Below the pieces are notes generated by a model that did not search any database, had not been told where the DNA came from, and was given only the letters and a program-made list of their open reading frames with translations. The position numbers and the translations under genes are program-made. Source: Phocaeicola intestinalis (GTDB lineage Bacteria; Bacteroidota; Bacteroidia; Bacteroidales; Bacteroidaceae). Taken from it: 64,000 nt of DNA. The stretch lies in the NCBI RefSeq assembly GCF_014837065.1, contig NZ_JACSPP010000009.1, positions 27,769-91,768 of the forward strand. The letters are read 5' to 3'. The first letter of the stretch is position 1. Every line of letters begins with the position of its first letter. Shown here piece after piece: positions 22,663 through 31,524 of the stretch.

Positions 22663-25434
22663 ATGGAGAAACTTTTTCTACTGGACGCATACGCTTTGAT
22701 TTACCGGGCATACTATGCTTTCATCAAAAATCCCCGTATCAACTCGAAGGGATTCAATACTTCCGCCATCATGGGCTTCGTCAATACACTGGAAGATGTG
22801 TTGAAGAAAGAGCAGCCCACACACATTGGAATCGCCTTCGACCCTGCAGGTCCCACGTTCCGCCACGAGGCTTACGAACAATACAAAGCCCAGCGTGAAG
22901 AAACACCCGAAGTCATCCGTCTCTCGGTGCCTATTATAAAAGACATCATCCGTGCCTACCGCATCCCCATTCTTGAGGTAAGCGGATACGAAGCCGATGA
23001 CGTCATCGGAACCCTTGCCACCGAAGCCGGACGGCAAGGCATCACCACTTACATGATGACGCCCGATAAAGACTACGGGCAGTTGGTATCGGACAACGTC
23101 TTCATGTACCGTCCCAAATACGGCGACAAGGAGTTTGAAGTAATGGGAGTCGAGGAAGTCAAAGCCAAATTCGACATACAGTCTCCTGCACAAGTCATCG
23201 ACATGTTGGGACTGATGGGCGATACCGCCGACAACATCCCCGGATGCCCGGGCGTGGGCGAAAAGACTGCCCAGAAACTGATAGCCCAATTCGGAAGCAT
23301 CGAAAACCTGCTCGAACATACCAGTGAGCTGAAAGGTGCCATCAAGACCAAGGTAGAAACCAACCGCGAACAAATCCTATTCTCCAAATTCCTTGCCACC
23401 ATCAAGACCGATGTACCCATCCGCCTCGATATGGACGGGCTGAAACGGGAGGAGCCGGACAAGGAAACGCTCAAGCGGATATTCGAAGACCTGGAGTTCC
23501 GGAGCTTGCTCGACCGCGTGGTGGGAACCGATAAGAAAACCGCCGCTCCCCCACCCTCCGCGCAAGGCGATCTCTTTGGCTTTTTTACGCCCGAGAGTAC
23601 GGAAGCTCCTGAAAATTCAAATCTCACAAGGCTTGACGACCTTGCTTTCGACTATCAACTCATTGATACAGAAGAGAAAATCAACCAATTATTACAAAAT
23701 ATCCTGACACGGAAGGTTTTCAGTCTGGATACGGAGACCACCGGAACCGACCCGATACGTGCCGAACTGGTGGGAATGAGCTTCTCGTATACCGAAAACC
23801 AGGCATTTTATGTTCCCGTCCCTGCCGACCGCACCGAAGCACAACGCATCGTGGATAAATTCAAGCCCGTCTTCGAAAACCCGCAAACATTAAAAGTGGG
23901 ACAGAACATCAAATACGATATGCTGGTCTTGGCGAACTACGGAGTAGAATTGCAAGGCGAAATGTTCGACACGATGATAGCCCACTATGTGCTCCAACCC
24001 GAACTGCATCACGGAATGGACTACCTTGCCGAAATCTACCTGCACTACGAAACCATCAAGATAGAAGAGCTTATCGGCCCGAAAGGAAAGAACCAGAAAA
24101 ACATGCGCGACCTCGACCCTATTCATATATATAGGTACGCGTGCGAGGATGCCGATGTCACCCTGAAGCTGAAAAACGTATTGGAGAAAGAATTGAAGCA
24201 AAACGATGCCGAATCTCTTTTTCGCGACATCGAGATGCCTCTTGTCCCCGTATTGGCTTACATGGAGCGGAATGGCGTGCGCATCGACACCGAAGCCCTG
24301 AAGGAAACCTCGCGCCATTTCACCGCCCGTATGAACCAGATAGAAGAAGAAGTGCACCGCCTGGCAGGTGTGGAGTTCAACATCGCCTCTCCCAAGCAAG
24401 TGGGCGAAGTGTTGTTCGACCGCCTGAAAATCACAGACAAGCCCAAGAAGACCAAGACGGGGCAATATGTCACCTCCGAAGAAGTGCTGGAGAGCCTGAA
24501 GGGAAAACACGAAATCGTAGCAAAGATTCTGGAACACCGCGGATTGAAGAAGCTTCTCGGCACCTACATCGATGCCCTGCCCCAGCTTATCAACCCGCAG
24601 ACAGGCCATATCCATACCTCGTTCAACCAGACCGTGACCGCCACGGGACGGCTTAGTTCGAGCAACCCGAACCTGCAAAACATCCCCATACGCAACGAGG
24701 ACGGGAAAGAAATCCGTAAGGCATTCATCCCCGACGAGGGTTGCGAGTTCTTCTCGGCCGATTATTCACAAATCGAGCTTCGCATCATGGCGCACCTCAG
24801 CGAAGACCCGCACATGATAGAAGCCTTCCGCGAGAATCAGGACATCCATGCCGCCACCGCCGCCAAGATATATAAGGAAAAGCTGGAAGACGTGACCCGC
24901 GAGCAACGGAGCAAGGCGAAAACCGCCAATTTCGGCATCATTTACGGCATCTCGGTATTCGGACTTGCCGAACGTCTCAACATCGACCGTAAGGAAGCCA
25001 AGGAGCTGATAGACGGGTATTTCGAAAACTATCCGCACGTAAAGGAATACATGGACAAAAGTATCCAGTCGGCACGCGAAAAAGGCTACATCGAAACCAT
25101 CTTCCGCCGCCGCAGGTATTTGCCCGACATCAATTCACGCAACGCCGTAGTGCGGGGATATGCCGAGCGCAATGCCATCAACGCCCCTATCCAAGGAAGT
25201 GCCGCCGACATCATCAAGGTAGCAATGGCGCGCATCTACCGCCGCTTCCGCGAAGAGGGAATCCGTTCGAAGATGATTCTCCAAGTACACGATGAACTTA
25301 ACTTCAGCGTCCTGCCCGAAGAAAAGGAAAAAGTGCAACAGATTGTGATAACTGAAATGGAGAGTGCTTACAAAATGAAAGTTCCTTTGCAAGCCGACTG
25401 CGGTTGGGGTCAAAATTGGCTGGAAGCGCACTAA
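22663..25434 (+). CDS. polA: DNA polymerase I
   Basis: A 923-residue family A polymerase for Okazaki fragment maturation and repair synthesis. The N-terminal 5' nuclease domain (residues 1-300) begins MEKLFLLDAYALIYRAYYAF and has SGYEADDVIGT and GLMGDTADNIPG. The 3'-5' exonuclease domain (about 335-530) keeps its active site in FSLDTETTGTDP, so proofreading appears intact. Motifs A, B and C of the polymerase are FFSADYSQIELRIMAHLS, RSKAKTANFGIIYGIS and LQVHDELNF. The start at 22663 is chosen over an upstream in-frame ATG at 22561 because the family N-terminus begins here. Divergent from the polyprenyl synthase gene. Confidence 0.98.
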   Translation: MEKLFLLDAYALIYRAYYAFIKNPRINSKGFNTSAIMGFVNTLEDVLKKEQPTHIGIAFDPAGPTFRHEAYEQYKAQREETPEVIRLSVPIIKDIIRAYRIPILEVSGYEADDVIGTLATEAGRQGITTYMMTPDKDYGQLVSDNVFMYRPKYGDKEFEVMGVEEVKAKFDIQSPAQVIDMLGLMGDTADNIPGCPGVGEKTAQKLIAQFGSIENLLEHTSELKGAIKTKVETNREQILFSKFLATIKTDVPIRLDMDGLKREEPDKETLKRIFEDLEFRSLLDRVVGTDKKTAAPPPSAQGDLFGFFTPESTEAPENSNLTRLDDLAFDYQLIDTEEKINQLLQNILTRKVFSLDTETTGTDPIRAELVGMSFSYTENQAFYVPVPADRTEAQRIVDKFKPVFENPQTLKVGQNIKYDMLVLANYGVELQGEMFDTMIAHYVLQPELHHGMDYLAEIYLHYETIKIEELIGPKGKNQKNMRDLDPIHIYRYACEDADVTLKLKNVLEKELKQNDAESLFRDIEMPLVPVLAYMERNGVRIDTEALKETSRHFTARMNQIEEEVHRLAGVEFNIASPKQVGEVLFDRLKITDKPKKTKTGQYVTSEEVLESLKGKHEIVAKILEHRGLKKLLGTYIDALPQLINPQTGHIHTSFNQTVTATGRLSSSNPNLQNIPIRNEDGKEIRKAFIPDEGCEFFSADYSQIELRIMAHLSEDPHMIEAFRENQDIHAATAAKIYKEKLEDVTREQRSKAKTANFGIIYGISVFGLAERLNIDRKEAKELIDGYFENYPHVKEYMDKSIQSAREKGYIETIFRRRRYLPDINSRNAVVRGYAERNAINAPIQGSAADIIKVAMARIYRRFREEGIRSKMILQVHDELNFSVLPEEKEKVQQIVITEMESAYKMKVPLQADCGWGQNWLEAH

Positions 25435-25464
25435 GGATTCGCAATAGTTAACATATCTTTATTT

Positions 25465-25511
25465 GCTAACATTTTGCTAAAATCGAATAAATTTTTAGCC
25501 GAAATGTTAGC
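25465..25511 (+). terminator. Nested hairpin after polA
   Basis: A 10-bp outer stem (GCTAACATTT with AAATGTTAGC) encloses a 7-bp inner stem (GCTAAAA with TTTTAGC). It lies between the polA stop and the next promoter. Confidence 0.55.
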
Positions 25512-25529
25512 TCATATCAAAAGTTTCAC

Positions 25530-25537
25530 TACCTTTG
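25530..25537 (+). promoter_or_regulatory. Bacteroides-type -7 box of the DUF3836 gene
   Basis: TACCTTTG matches the TAnnTTTG consensus, giving a leader of roughly 45 bases before the start at 25587. Confidence 0.6.
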
Positions 25538-25586
25538 CAGCGTAATCAAAAACAAAAAGATAGTAAACCCTTAAAAACTTAAAGAT

Positions 25587-25973
25587 ATGAAAGCAATGAA
25601 TTTATTGAAGAGTATTTTTGTTGTAGCTTGCATTTTCGTAGCAAACCTTACAATTTCCGCTAACACACCGGAAGCGAACCTGATTTACAACACCGAAGAA
25701 GTGGATGGCGTTAAGATGTCGGAAACCGTTTACAAGATGAACGAAGGCATCCTGACCAACTACGAGAAATATAACTATAAGTACAATGACAATAAACAAG
25801 TCATTGAAAGCACATTGATGAAGTGGGATGCAACCCGCAACGACTGGCGTAACCACATGTGTATCAAGTATTCATACGCTGGAGACAACGTAACCATCGA
25901 ATACTACAAGTGGAATAAAGGCAAGAAAGACTTTATCCTTGTTCCGGAAATGACCGTTACGGTACAACAATAA
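25587..25973 (+). CDS. DUF3836 secreted protein
   Basis: A 128-residue exported protein with a signal peptide (MNLLKSIFVVACIFVANLTISA). The mature part is rich in Tyr, Asn and Lys and consists of short beta repeats (YEKYNYKYNDNKQVIESTLMKW, YSYAGDNVTIEYYKWNKGKK), as in DUF3836. The family is mostly restricted to Bacteroides and its function is not known to me. Own promoter upstream and strong terminator downstream, so it is a single-gene unit. Methionine 1 or 4 could be the start. Confidence 0.85.
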   Translation: MKAMNLLKSIFVVACIFVANLTISANTPEANLIYNTEEVDGVKMSETVYKMNEGILTNYEKYNYKYNDNKQVIESTLMKWDATRNDWRNHMCIKYSYAGDNVTIEYYKWNKGKKDFILVPEMTVTVQQ

Positions 25974-26017
25974 GCAGCACATAAACAAACATATTTTCAT
26001 AAACTCTCAACAATCCG

Positions 26018-26050
26018 AAAGAGACGCCTCGCGAGGAAGCGTCTCTTTTT
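26018..26050 (+). terminator. Rho-independent terminator of the DUF3836 gene
   Basis: AAAGAGACGC pairs with GCGTCTCTTT around a CCTCGCGAGG core and is followed by a T-run. Confidence 0.85.
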
Positions 26051-26173
26051 GTTTTTAGCGTCCTTAAAGTATAGATTCATACCAAATAAAGCCTCATTAA
26101 GTTACGATTTGTAAGCAATCAGTCTATTCTTTCTCGTTTCACCCATATACTTTTCTTGAATCAACCTGCATCC

Positions 26174-26269
26174 TTTTACGTCCTCCGTCCCAAGGATATA
26201 CATCCTCCGTTCGAAGGATGTGCGTCCTCCATACCAAAAACATACGTCCTCGGGACGGAGGACGTAAAA
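26174..26269. repeat. Tandem palindrome array 2 (CGTCCTCCG units)
   Basis: Four degenerate units of about 22-24 bp each carry TCCTCCG...AAGGA-like dyads: near 26176, 26201, 26224 and 26245. The outermost 18 bases (26174-26191 and 26252-26269) are perfect inverse complements, so the block is palindromic as a whole. It lies in the gap between the DUF3836 terminator and the zeta-like pair. Confidence 0.75.
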
Positions 26270-26318
26270 AGAAGCTGGCTATGCAAGTAAATTTTGCATA
26301 ACAAATATCAGAGGTGTG

Positions 26319-26348
26319 CCGATATGCCAAAAGAAATGACTATATTTG
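26319..26348 (+). promoter_or_regulatory. Promoter of the zeta-like pair within a direct repeat (left copy)
   Basis: The 24 bases at 26319-26342 recur exactly at 27219-27242. TATATTTG at 26341-26348 is a good -7 box and overlaps the end of the repeat. The start codon of the first gene follows 23 bases later. Confidence 0.7.
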
Positions 26349-26371
26349 CACCCTAACGTAATACCTCAATC

Positions 26372-26587
26372 ATGTCAGAGAAAGAATTAAACGCATACCG
26401 CTTCAGTCCGGAGCAGGAGCCTACGGACGAAATGCTGGAACAAATCATGAGGGAAGTTGCCGAGGAAGCGAGAACGAGCAACCAAAAGGCGACGGAGGAG
26501 CATTTCATGCAAATGCGGCAAAACGTTTTGACAAAACAAGCAAAATGGGCGAAAGACATAGAAAACATACGGAATGGACACAAATAA
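26372..26587 (+). CDS. Small protein upstream of a zeta-like kinase, possible antitoxin
   Basis: A 71-residue, highly charged and predicted helical protein with no signal peptide. No named domain is recognised. It has EQEPTDEMLEQIMREVAEEA followed by a Lys/Gln-rich helix (MRQNVLTKQAKWAKDIENI). Its last codons overlap the next gene by 14 nt, which suggests co-translation with the P-loop kinase. Size, order and overlap match antitoxin-toxin pairs, and zeta-type toxins often have a helical partner upstream. The antitoxin role is inference from context. Confidence 0.75.
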   Translation: MSEKELNAYRFSPEQEPTDEMLEQIMREVAEEARTSNQKATEEHFMQMRQNVLTKQAKWAKDIENIRNGHK

Positions 26588-27182
26588 ACGCTTACCGGAA
26601 ATGATTGTAATAGCCGGACCTAATGGCTCAGGCAAGACATCCGTCACTCAAAAGTTCCTGCATCACGAATGGGCGGAAGGCACGCTATACATCAATCCGG
26701 ACGAAGTGGCTAAAGATAAATATGGCGACTGGAACTCACCGGAAGCTGTACTAAAAGCAGCTAATTATTGCGCCGAGCTACGAGAAACATGTTTATCGGA
26801 AAGAAAAAGCTTTGTGTTTGAAACCGTAATGTCCGCCGAAGATAAAGTCGCATTCATCATTAAAGCCAAACGGCAAGGCTTCTTTATCCGTTTATTCTTT
26901 ATCTCGACTTCACACCCCTCTATCAATGCGGCAAGAATTGCCAACAGGGTGATGAAAGGGGGACATGACGTGCCCATCACTAAAATCATTTCGCGCTATT
27001 TCAAGTCCATAGAAAATTGCAAGACCGTAGCACCGATTGTGGACCGCCTTTATGTGTACGACAATTCCATAGACGGCGAAGATGCCAGACTTCAATTCCG
27101 CTTGGTCAATGGCGAATTAAAGAAAATGTATGTGACCGAAGTGTCTGAATGGGCGAAAATCCTATTACCAGATGCCCGATAA
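26574..27182 (+). CDS. Zeta-toxin-like P-loop kinase
   Basis: A 202-residue AAA-type P-loop protein resembling zeta toxins and related small kinases. The Walker A motif GPNGSGKT is at residues 15-22. LYINPDEVAKD and ERKSFVFETVMSAEDKVAFI are the zeta-family segments that follow, and ARIANRVMKGGHDVP with a downstream arginine fits the lid region. Zeta toxins phosphorylate UDP-N-acetylglucosamine and block wall synthesis, but chromosomal relatives may have other substrates. Encoded with a small helical upstream partner, 14-nt overlap, and followed by a repeated promoter segment that serves ychF. Confidence 0.85.
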   Translation: MDTNKRLPEMIVIAGPNGSGKTSVTQKFLHHEWAEGTLYINPDEVAKDKYGDWNSPEAVLKAANYCAELRETCLSERKSFVFETVMSAEDKVAFIIKAKRQGFFIRLFFISTSHPSINAARIANRVMKGGHDVPITKIISRYFKSIENCKTVAPIVDRLYVYDNSIDGEDARLQFRLVNGELKKMYVTEVSEWAKILLPDAR

Positions 27183-27218
27183 TAAGAGGCTTCTATGTAA
27201 ATAATCGGAGTGCCCTGC

Positions 27219-27248
27219 CCGATATGCCAAAAGAAATGACTACCTTTG
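27219..27248 (+). promoter_or_regulatory. Promoter of ychF within a direct repeat (right copy)
   Basis: 27219-27242 is identical over 24 bases to 26319-26342. TACCTTTG at 27241-27248 is the -7 box for ychF. The two copies differ only around the two variable bases of the -7 box and in flanking bases. Confidence 0.7.
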
Positions 27249-27296
27249 CCCGTTGAAACAAGCAAGAAATCAAAACAATAAAAACAATATATCATT

Positions 27297-28400
27297 ATGG
27301 CTTTACAATGTGGCATCGTCGGTTTGCCGAACGTGGGCAAATCTACGCTTTTCAATTGCTTATCAAACGCAAAGGCTCAAGCAGCCAATTTCCCTTTCTG
27401 TACCATCGAACCGAATGTGGGCGTAATTACCGTTCCCGATGAACGCCTCAACAAATTGGCGGAATTAGTCCATCCGGGACGCATCGTGCCTACTACCGTA
27501 GAAATCGTAGACATCGCCGGACTGGTGAAGGGTGCCAGCAAAGGCGAAGGACTGGGCAACAAGTTCTTGGCGAACATCCGCGAAACAGATGCCATCATCC
27601 ACGTGCTGCGTTGCTTCGATGATGAAAACGTGACCCACGTAGACGGTACGGTAAATCCGGTACGCGACAAGGAAATCATTGATACCGAACTCCAGCTGAA
27701 AGACCTGGAAACCATCGAAAGCCGTATCCAACGCGTACAAAAGCAGGCACAAACCGGAGGTGACAAAGCAGCTAAACAAACCTATGATGTACTGGTGCGC
27801 TACAAAGAGGCACTGGAGCAAGGCAAATCGGCACGCACGGTACAGTTCGAATCGAAAGACGAACAGAAAATAGCGCATGACCTGTTCCTGCTCACGGCAA
27901 AACCGGTGATGTACGTATGCAACGTAGACGAAGCCAGTGCCGTAACGGGCAACCAATATGTAGAACAGGTGCGCGAAGCCGTAAAGGACGAAAATGCCGA
28001 GATATTGGTCGTTGCAGCCAAGACCGAAGCCGACATCGCCGAACTGGAGACGTATGAAGACCGCCAGATGTTCCTGCAAGAAGTGGGACTGGAAGAATCG
28101 GGCGTGAACCGCCTCATCAAGTCAGCATACAAGCTCTTGAACCTGGAAACATTCATCACCGCAGGCGAAATGGAAGTCAAGGCATGGACATACCACAAAG
28201 GATGGAAAGCCCCGCAATGTGCCGGTGTCATTCACACCGACTTCGAAAAGGGCTTCATCCGTGCCGAAGTCATCAAATACGAAGACTATATCCAATACGG
28301 AAGTGAAGCCGCCGTACGCGAGGCTGGCAAGCTGAACGTAGAGGGCAAAGACTACGTGGTGCAGGACGGCGACATCATGCACTTCCGCTTTAATGTGTAA
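27297..28400 (+). CDS. ychF: Ribosome-binding ATPase YchF
   Basis: A 367-residue Obg-family P-loop protein that binds ribosomes and hydrolyses ATP. It has the G1 motif GLPNVGKSTLFN, DIAGLVKGASKGEGLGNKFL (G3 region), and CNVDE in place of NKxD, the change that explains the ATP preference of YchF. The helical insertion is central, and the C-terminal TGS domain begins near FITAGEMEVKAWT and ends VVQDGDIMHFRFNV. Full length, with its own promoter. Identification is secure. Confidence 0.98.
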   Translation: MALQCGIVGLPNVGKSTLFNCLSNAKAQAANFPFCTIEPNVGVITVPDERLNKLAELVHPGRIVPTTVEIVDIAGLVKGASKGEGLGNKFLANIRETDAIIHVLRCFDDENVTHVDGTVNPVRDKEIIDTELQLKDLETIESRIQRVQKQAQTGGDKAAKQTYDVLVRYKEALEQGKSARTVQFESKDEQKIAHDLFLLTAKPVMYVCNVDEASAVTGNQYVEQVREAVKDENAEILVVAAKTEADIAELETYEDRQMFLQEVGLEESGVNRLIKSAYKLLNLETFITAGEMEVKAWTYHKGWKAPQCAGVIHTDFEKGFIRAEVIKYEDYIQYGSEAAVREAGKLNVEGKDYVVQDGDIMHFRFNV

Positions 28401-28408
28401 TCCGTTTT

Positions 28409-28524
28409 TTCACCACAGATTACACAGATTTTTCTATTTATTATAATAATGGCAAGCGAGAATAGTGTTATTATTGTCTCTCTTTGATTTTTAATAGAAT
28501 AAAATCTGTGTAATCTGTGGTGAA
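28409..28524. repeat. 24-bp perfect inverted repeat of the CACCACAGATT family
   Basis: 28409-28432 and 28501-28524 are exact inverse complements. Each contains the 21-base repeat also found at 8126-8146. The repeat fills the gap between ychF and the next gene and probably acts as an attenuating or terminating hairpin. Confidence 0.8.
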
Positions 28525-28550
28525 AACCTCAAGAACTTAAAAAACTCACC

Positions 28551-29462
28551 ATGAAATACTTAGTAGTAGGAACAGGGGGCGTGGGAGGCTCTATCGCCGG
28601 ATTCCTCGCTCTGGCAGGCAAAGACGTGACCTGCATCGCACGCGGCAAACACCTGGATGCCATCCGACAAAAAGGGCTTCACCTGAAATCAGACTTGAAA
28701 GGCGAACATTTTCTTCCCGTGAAGGCTTATACCGCCGAAGAATTCGAAGGAAAAGCCGACGTGATTTTCGTATGCGTGAAAGGATATTCCATCGACTCTA
28801 TCAAGGAAGTATTAGAACGTGCTTCCACCCCCGAAACGCTGGTCATCCCTATCCTCAACGTGTATGGCACCGGACCGCGCATCGGAAGGCTTGTGCCTTC
28901 GGTACACGTGCTCGACGGATGCATCTACATCGTAGGATTTGTTTCGGGAGAAGGCGAGATTACCCAAATGGGAAGCATCTTCCGCCTGGTGTTCGGCGCA
29001 CGCCCTGAACAAGGCATTTCCTGCGAACAATTGAATCAAATAGCCGAAGAACTGCGTGCGTGCGGCATCAAAGTAGACGTATCGGACGACATCAACCGCG
29101 ACACCTTCATCAAGTGGGCATTCATCTCCGCCATGGCATGTACCGGAGCCTACCACAATGTGCCCATGGGCGAAGTGCAGCACGAAGGCGAGGTGCGCGA
29201 TACCTTTATCGGATTATCGCAGGAAAGTGCCGAAATCGGGCGTAAACTGGGTGTAATCTTCCCCGAAGACCCCGTAACGTATAACCTGAAAGTCATTGAC
29301 AAGCTCGACCCGCATAGCACCGCCTCGATGCAGAAAGACATTGCCCGCGGACACGAATCGGAAATACAAGGCTTGCTGTTCGATATGATTGACTTGGGCG
29401 AACGGCTGGGCATCGATTTGCCGACGTATCACAAAGTGGCATTAAAATTCAAGAAAGCATAA
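28551..29462 (+). CDS. Ketopantoate reductase family protein
   Basis: A 303-residue NAD(P)-dependent dehydrogenase of the ApbA/PanE family. The Rossmann motif VGTGGVGGSIAGFLA is at residues 5-19. FVCVKGYSIDSI, the catalytic lysine candidate in DTFIKWAFISAMACTGA, and the C-terminal helical domain with SMQKDIARGHESEIQGL (substrate serine/glutamate region) are present. The fit is good for reduction of 2-dehydropantoate to pantoate, but the family includes other 2-oxoacid reductases, so panE is not asserted. The CAT-like gene follows after 6 bases, so the two are probably co-transcribed. Confidence 0.9.
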   Translation: MKYLVVGTGGVGGSIAGFLALAGKDVTCIARGKHLDAIRQKGLHLKSDLKGEHFLPVKAYTAEEFEGKADVIFVCVKGYSIDSIKEVLERASTPETLVIPILNVYGTGPRIGRLVPSVHVLDGCIYIVGFVSGEGEITQMGSIFRLVFGARPEQGISCEQLNQIAEELRACGIKVDVSDDINRDTFIKWAFISAMACTGAYHNVPMGEVQHEGEVRDTFIGLSQESAEIGRKLGVIFPEDPVTYNLKVIDKLDPHSTASMQKDIARGHESEIQGLLFDMIDLGERLGIDLPTYHKVALKFKKA

Positions 29463-29468
29463 GAAAGC

Positions 29469-30119
29469 ATGAAACACATCATCAACATTGATACATGGGA
29501 ACGGAAAGACAATTATAACTTCTTCCGAGGCTTTGCCAACTCGTGGATTGCCATAACGAGCGAAGCCGATTGCACCGAGGCATACGCACGGGCAAAGGCA
29601 CAAGGGCATTCGTTTTTCCTCTATTATCTTTATGCCATCACGAAGGCGGTAAACGAAATCAAGGAATTGCGCTATCGCTGGGATAAGAACGGGCAAGTGG
29701 TCTACCACGATACGGTGGATGTGATTACACCTATCGCCGTACCGGGACGTACATTCTACACCGTGCGTATTCCCTATCATCCCGACTTCGATACATTCTA
29801 CCGTGAAGCGCGGCGCATCATCACGTCCATTCCCGAAGACGGAGACCCGTACGGAACAGACAAGCAGATAGCCCAGCAGGGGGATTTCGATGTCTTCCTG
29901 CTCAGCGCCACGCCGAAACTGTATTTCACCTCCATCACCTATACCCAACAATCGGTAGGGCATCCGTTGGATTATCCGTTGATGAATGCAGGCAAGGCAA
30001 TCACCCGTGCAGGACGGCTCTACATGCCGATAGCACTTACCGTAAGCCATGCCTTTGCAGACGGAGCGCACATCTCGCTCTTCTTCGAGAAGGTGGAGCA
30101 GACGTTGAAGGAACTATAA
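29469..30119 (+). CDS. Chloramphenicol acetyltransferase-like (CatA-fold) protein
   Basis: A 216-residue trimeric-CAT-fold acyltransferase. It starts [17 protein letters not shown], has [19 protein letters not shown] in the middle and the active-site segment [20 protein letters not shown] near residue 195, where the histidine of the HxxxDG motif is retained. The true CATs use acetyl-CoA to inactivate chloramphenicol. Many Bacteroidales encode housekeeping homologues of unknown substrate, so resistance should not be assumed. Follows the ketopantoate reductase-like gene by 6 bases. Confidence 0.87.
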   Translation: MKHIINIDTWERKDNYNFFRGFANSWIAITSEADCTEAYARAKAQGHSFFLYYLYAITKAVNEIKELRYRWDKNGQVVYHDTVDVITPIAVPGRTFYTVRIPYHPDFDTFYREARRIITSIPEDGDPYGTDKQIAQQGDFDVFLLSATPKLYFTSITYTQQSVGHPLDYPLMNAGKAITRAGRLYMPIALTVSHAFADGAHISLFFEKVEQTLKEL

Positions 30120-30120
30120 A

Positions 30121-30198
30121 CATTTACGATTAGACAATTTACTATTTACGATTTATGACTTTCTCCATCGTAAATAGTAAATTGTCTAATCGTAAATG
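30121..30198. terminator. 32-bp perfect inverted repeat between convergent genes
   Basis: 30121-30152 and 30167-30198 are exact inverse complements around a 14-base loop. The arms are AT-rich with repeated ATTTACGAT words. The position between the CAT-like gene and the converging TlpA-like gene suggests a bidirectional terminator. Confidence 0.75.
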
Positions 30199-30201
30199 GG
30201 C

Positions 30202-31395
30202 TTATTTCAAAAGTTCTTCAATCGCATCTATAATCTTCTTTTCGGTCGTACCTTTCGAATATCCTTTTATTATTTTCCGAATCACAAGATTCTCATCTAA
30301 CAAGAAAAAGAACGGCACAAAGCCACCCGTCTTATAATCTAAAATAATCTGTTCATTTCCGGACAAAAAAGTATAACCAACCTGATGGCGGCTTATATAA
30401 TTCCGCACATTCGCTAACGGCTTGCCCCAAGAATCTATCGCAACCAACTGGAATTTATCTTTATCAAAACGCTTGTCCAATTCATTCAGAAACGGAATGG
30501 CAAGTTGGCATACCCCACACCCTATTCCCGTAAGATTGAGCAACGTCACCTTCCCTTTCAAAGAAGAAAGCGAAACCGAATCACCCTGCATATTCACCGC
30601 CGTCCAATCGGGTGCCGGTTTATCCGCTAATTTAAAAGGTTCTTCATCATATTTGTTCTTTTCGCCCATCCGTACCAACTCATACCCTTCAGGCACAAGC
30701 GCATATAAATCGAAATTCTTATCGGGCAAAGTATTCAATTTCACATTCGAACATTCATCTATACCGGAATTACTTCCACAAAGTTCTCTTTTGTATTTAT
30801 AAGGAAGGCCTGTCTCTTTATCTATCCAGATTTCAAAAACCATTATCGGGTCAGCCATAAAAGACATTTCCGGAAAATGGAAAGGCTTCCCGAAGAATTC
30901 CACTTCCACTCCTTCGTCGATAGTCAATTTCAAATAATACTCCTTCTCTGTCTCCTTCACTTCCCGAATAACGTTATCTTTCGTTTCCAACGTATAACGG
31001 ATGATACTCGTCACATAATTGAAAAAAGGAGGTTGGATAAGCCTTACCGGAAGAAACTGATTGGAAAAATCATTTACCTCTGCTACTTTTTGATAACGGT
31101 TCATATATACTGAAACTGTTCCGTCATATCCCAATTCAAAGCGCGTTTGGTCTTCAGAATCCCATTCTAAAAAACTCGACCCGATGGTGGTATCTTGCGG
31201 ATTGCGGTATTCTTCCACAAACACCTTGCTGACACTACTTGGCAAAGTATCTCCCGCCATCCAACCTTCACTATACAAGTCATACGTCGCCGACTTGACG
31301 CTTTCTAACTTACTCAATACTTCTCTCAGATACTCTTGTGCCTGAAGGGAACTGCCCGCCAGCAGGCACATTGCTAAAATAATCAGTGTTTTCAT
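30202..31395 (-). CDS. TlpA-like thioredoxin-family secreted protein
   Basis: A 397-residue exported protein with a signal peptide (MKTLIILAMCLLAGSSLQAQ). Residues 20-240 form an unassigned beta-rich domain reminiscent of outer-membrane lipoprotein-sorting folds (DEGVEVEFFGKPFHF). Residues 255-397 are a TlpA/AhpC-type thioredoxin domain: APDWTAVNMQGDSVSLSSLKGK, then GIGCGVCQ with the CxxC pair and the cis-proline segment GGFVPFFFLL. It should catalyse disulfide exchange in the periplasm or at the surface. It is divergent from a membrane-bound winged-helix regulator, which may control it (inference). Confidence 0.9.
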   Translation of the reverse strand: MKTLIILAMCLLAGSSLQAQEYLREVLSKLESVKSATYDLYSEGWMAGDTLPSSVSKVFVEEYRNPQDTTIGSSFLEWDSEDQTRFELGYDGTVSVYMNRYQKVAEVNDFSNQFLPVRLIQPPFFNYVTSIIRYTLETKDNVIREVKETEKEYYLKLTIDEGVEVEFFGKPFHFPEMSFMADPIMVFEIWIDKETGLPYKYKRELCGSNSGIDECSNVKLNTLPDKNFDLYALVPEGYELVRMGEKNKYDEEPFKLADKPAPDWTAVNMQGDSVSLSSLKGKVTLLNLTGIGCGVCQLAIPFLNELDKRFDKDKFQLVAIDSWGKPLANVRNYISRHQVGYTFLSGNEQIILDYKTGGFVPFFFLLDENLVIRKIIKGYSKGTTEKKIIDAIEELLK

Positions 31396-31524
31396 GTGTT
31401 GATGTTTTTAATGTTTTCTGCCGGCAAAAGAATAAGAATCCCGGTAATCGGACAAAAAAATTAGCTGAACTTTTTCTGAAATCTAAGTTTTTCGCTTATT
31501 TTGCTATCGGTTAGCATCGCATCT

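Noticed and set aside
29469..30119. Chloramphenicol resistance gene
   Set aside because: The fold and active-site histidine fit, but chromosomal homologues are common in Bacteroidales and nothing in the context (no mobile or resistance genes) supports a resistance role.
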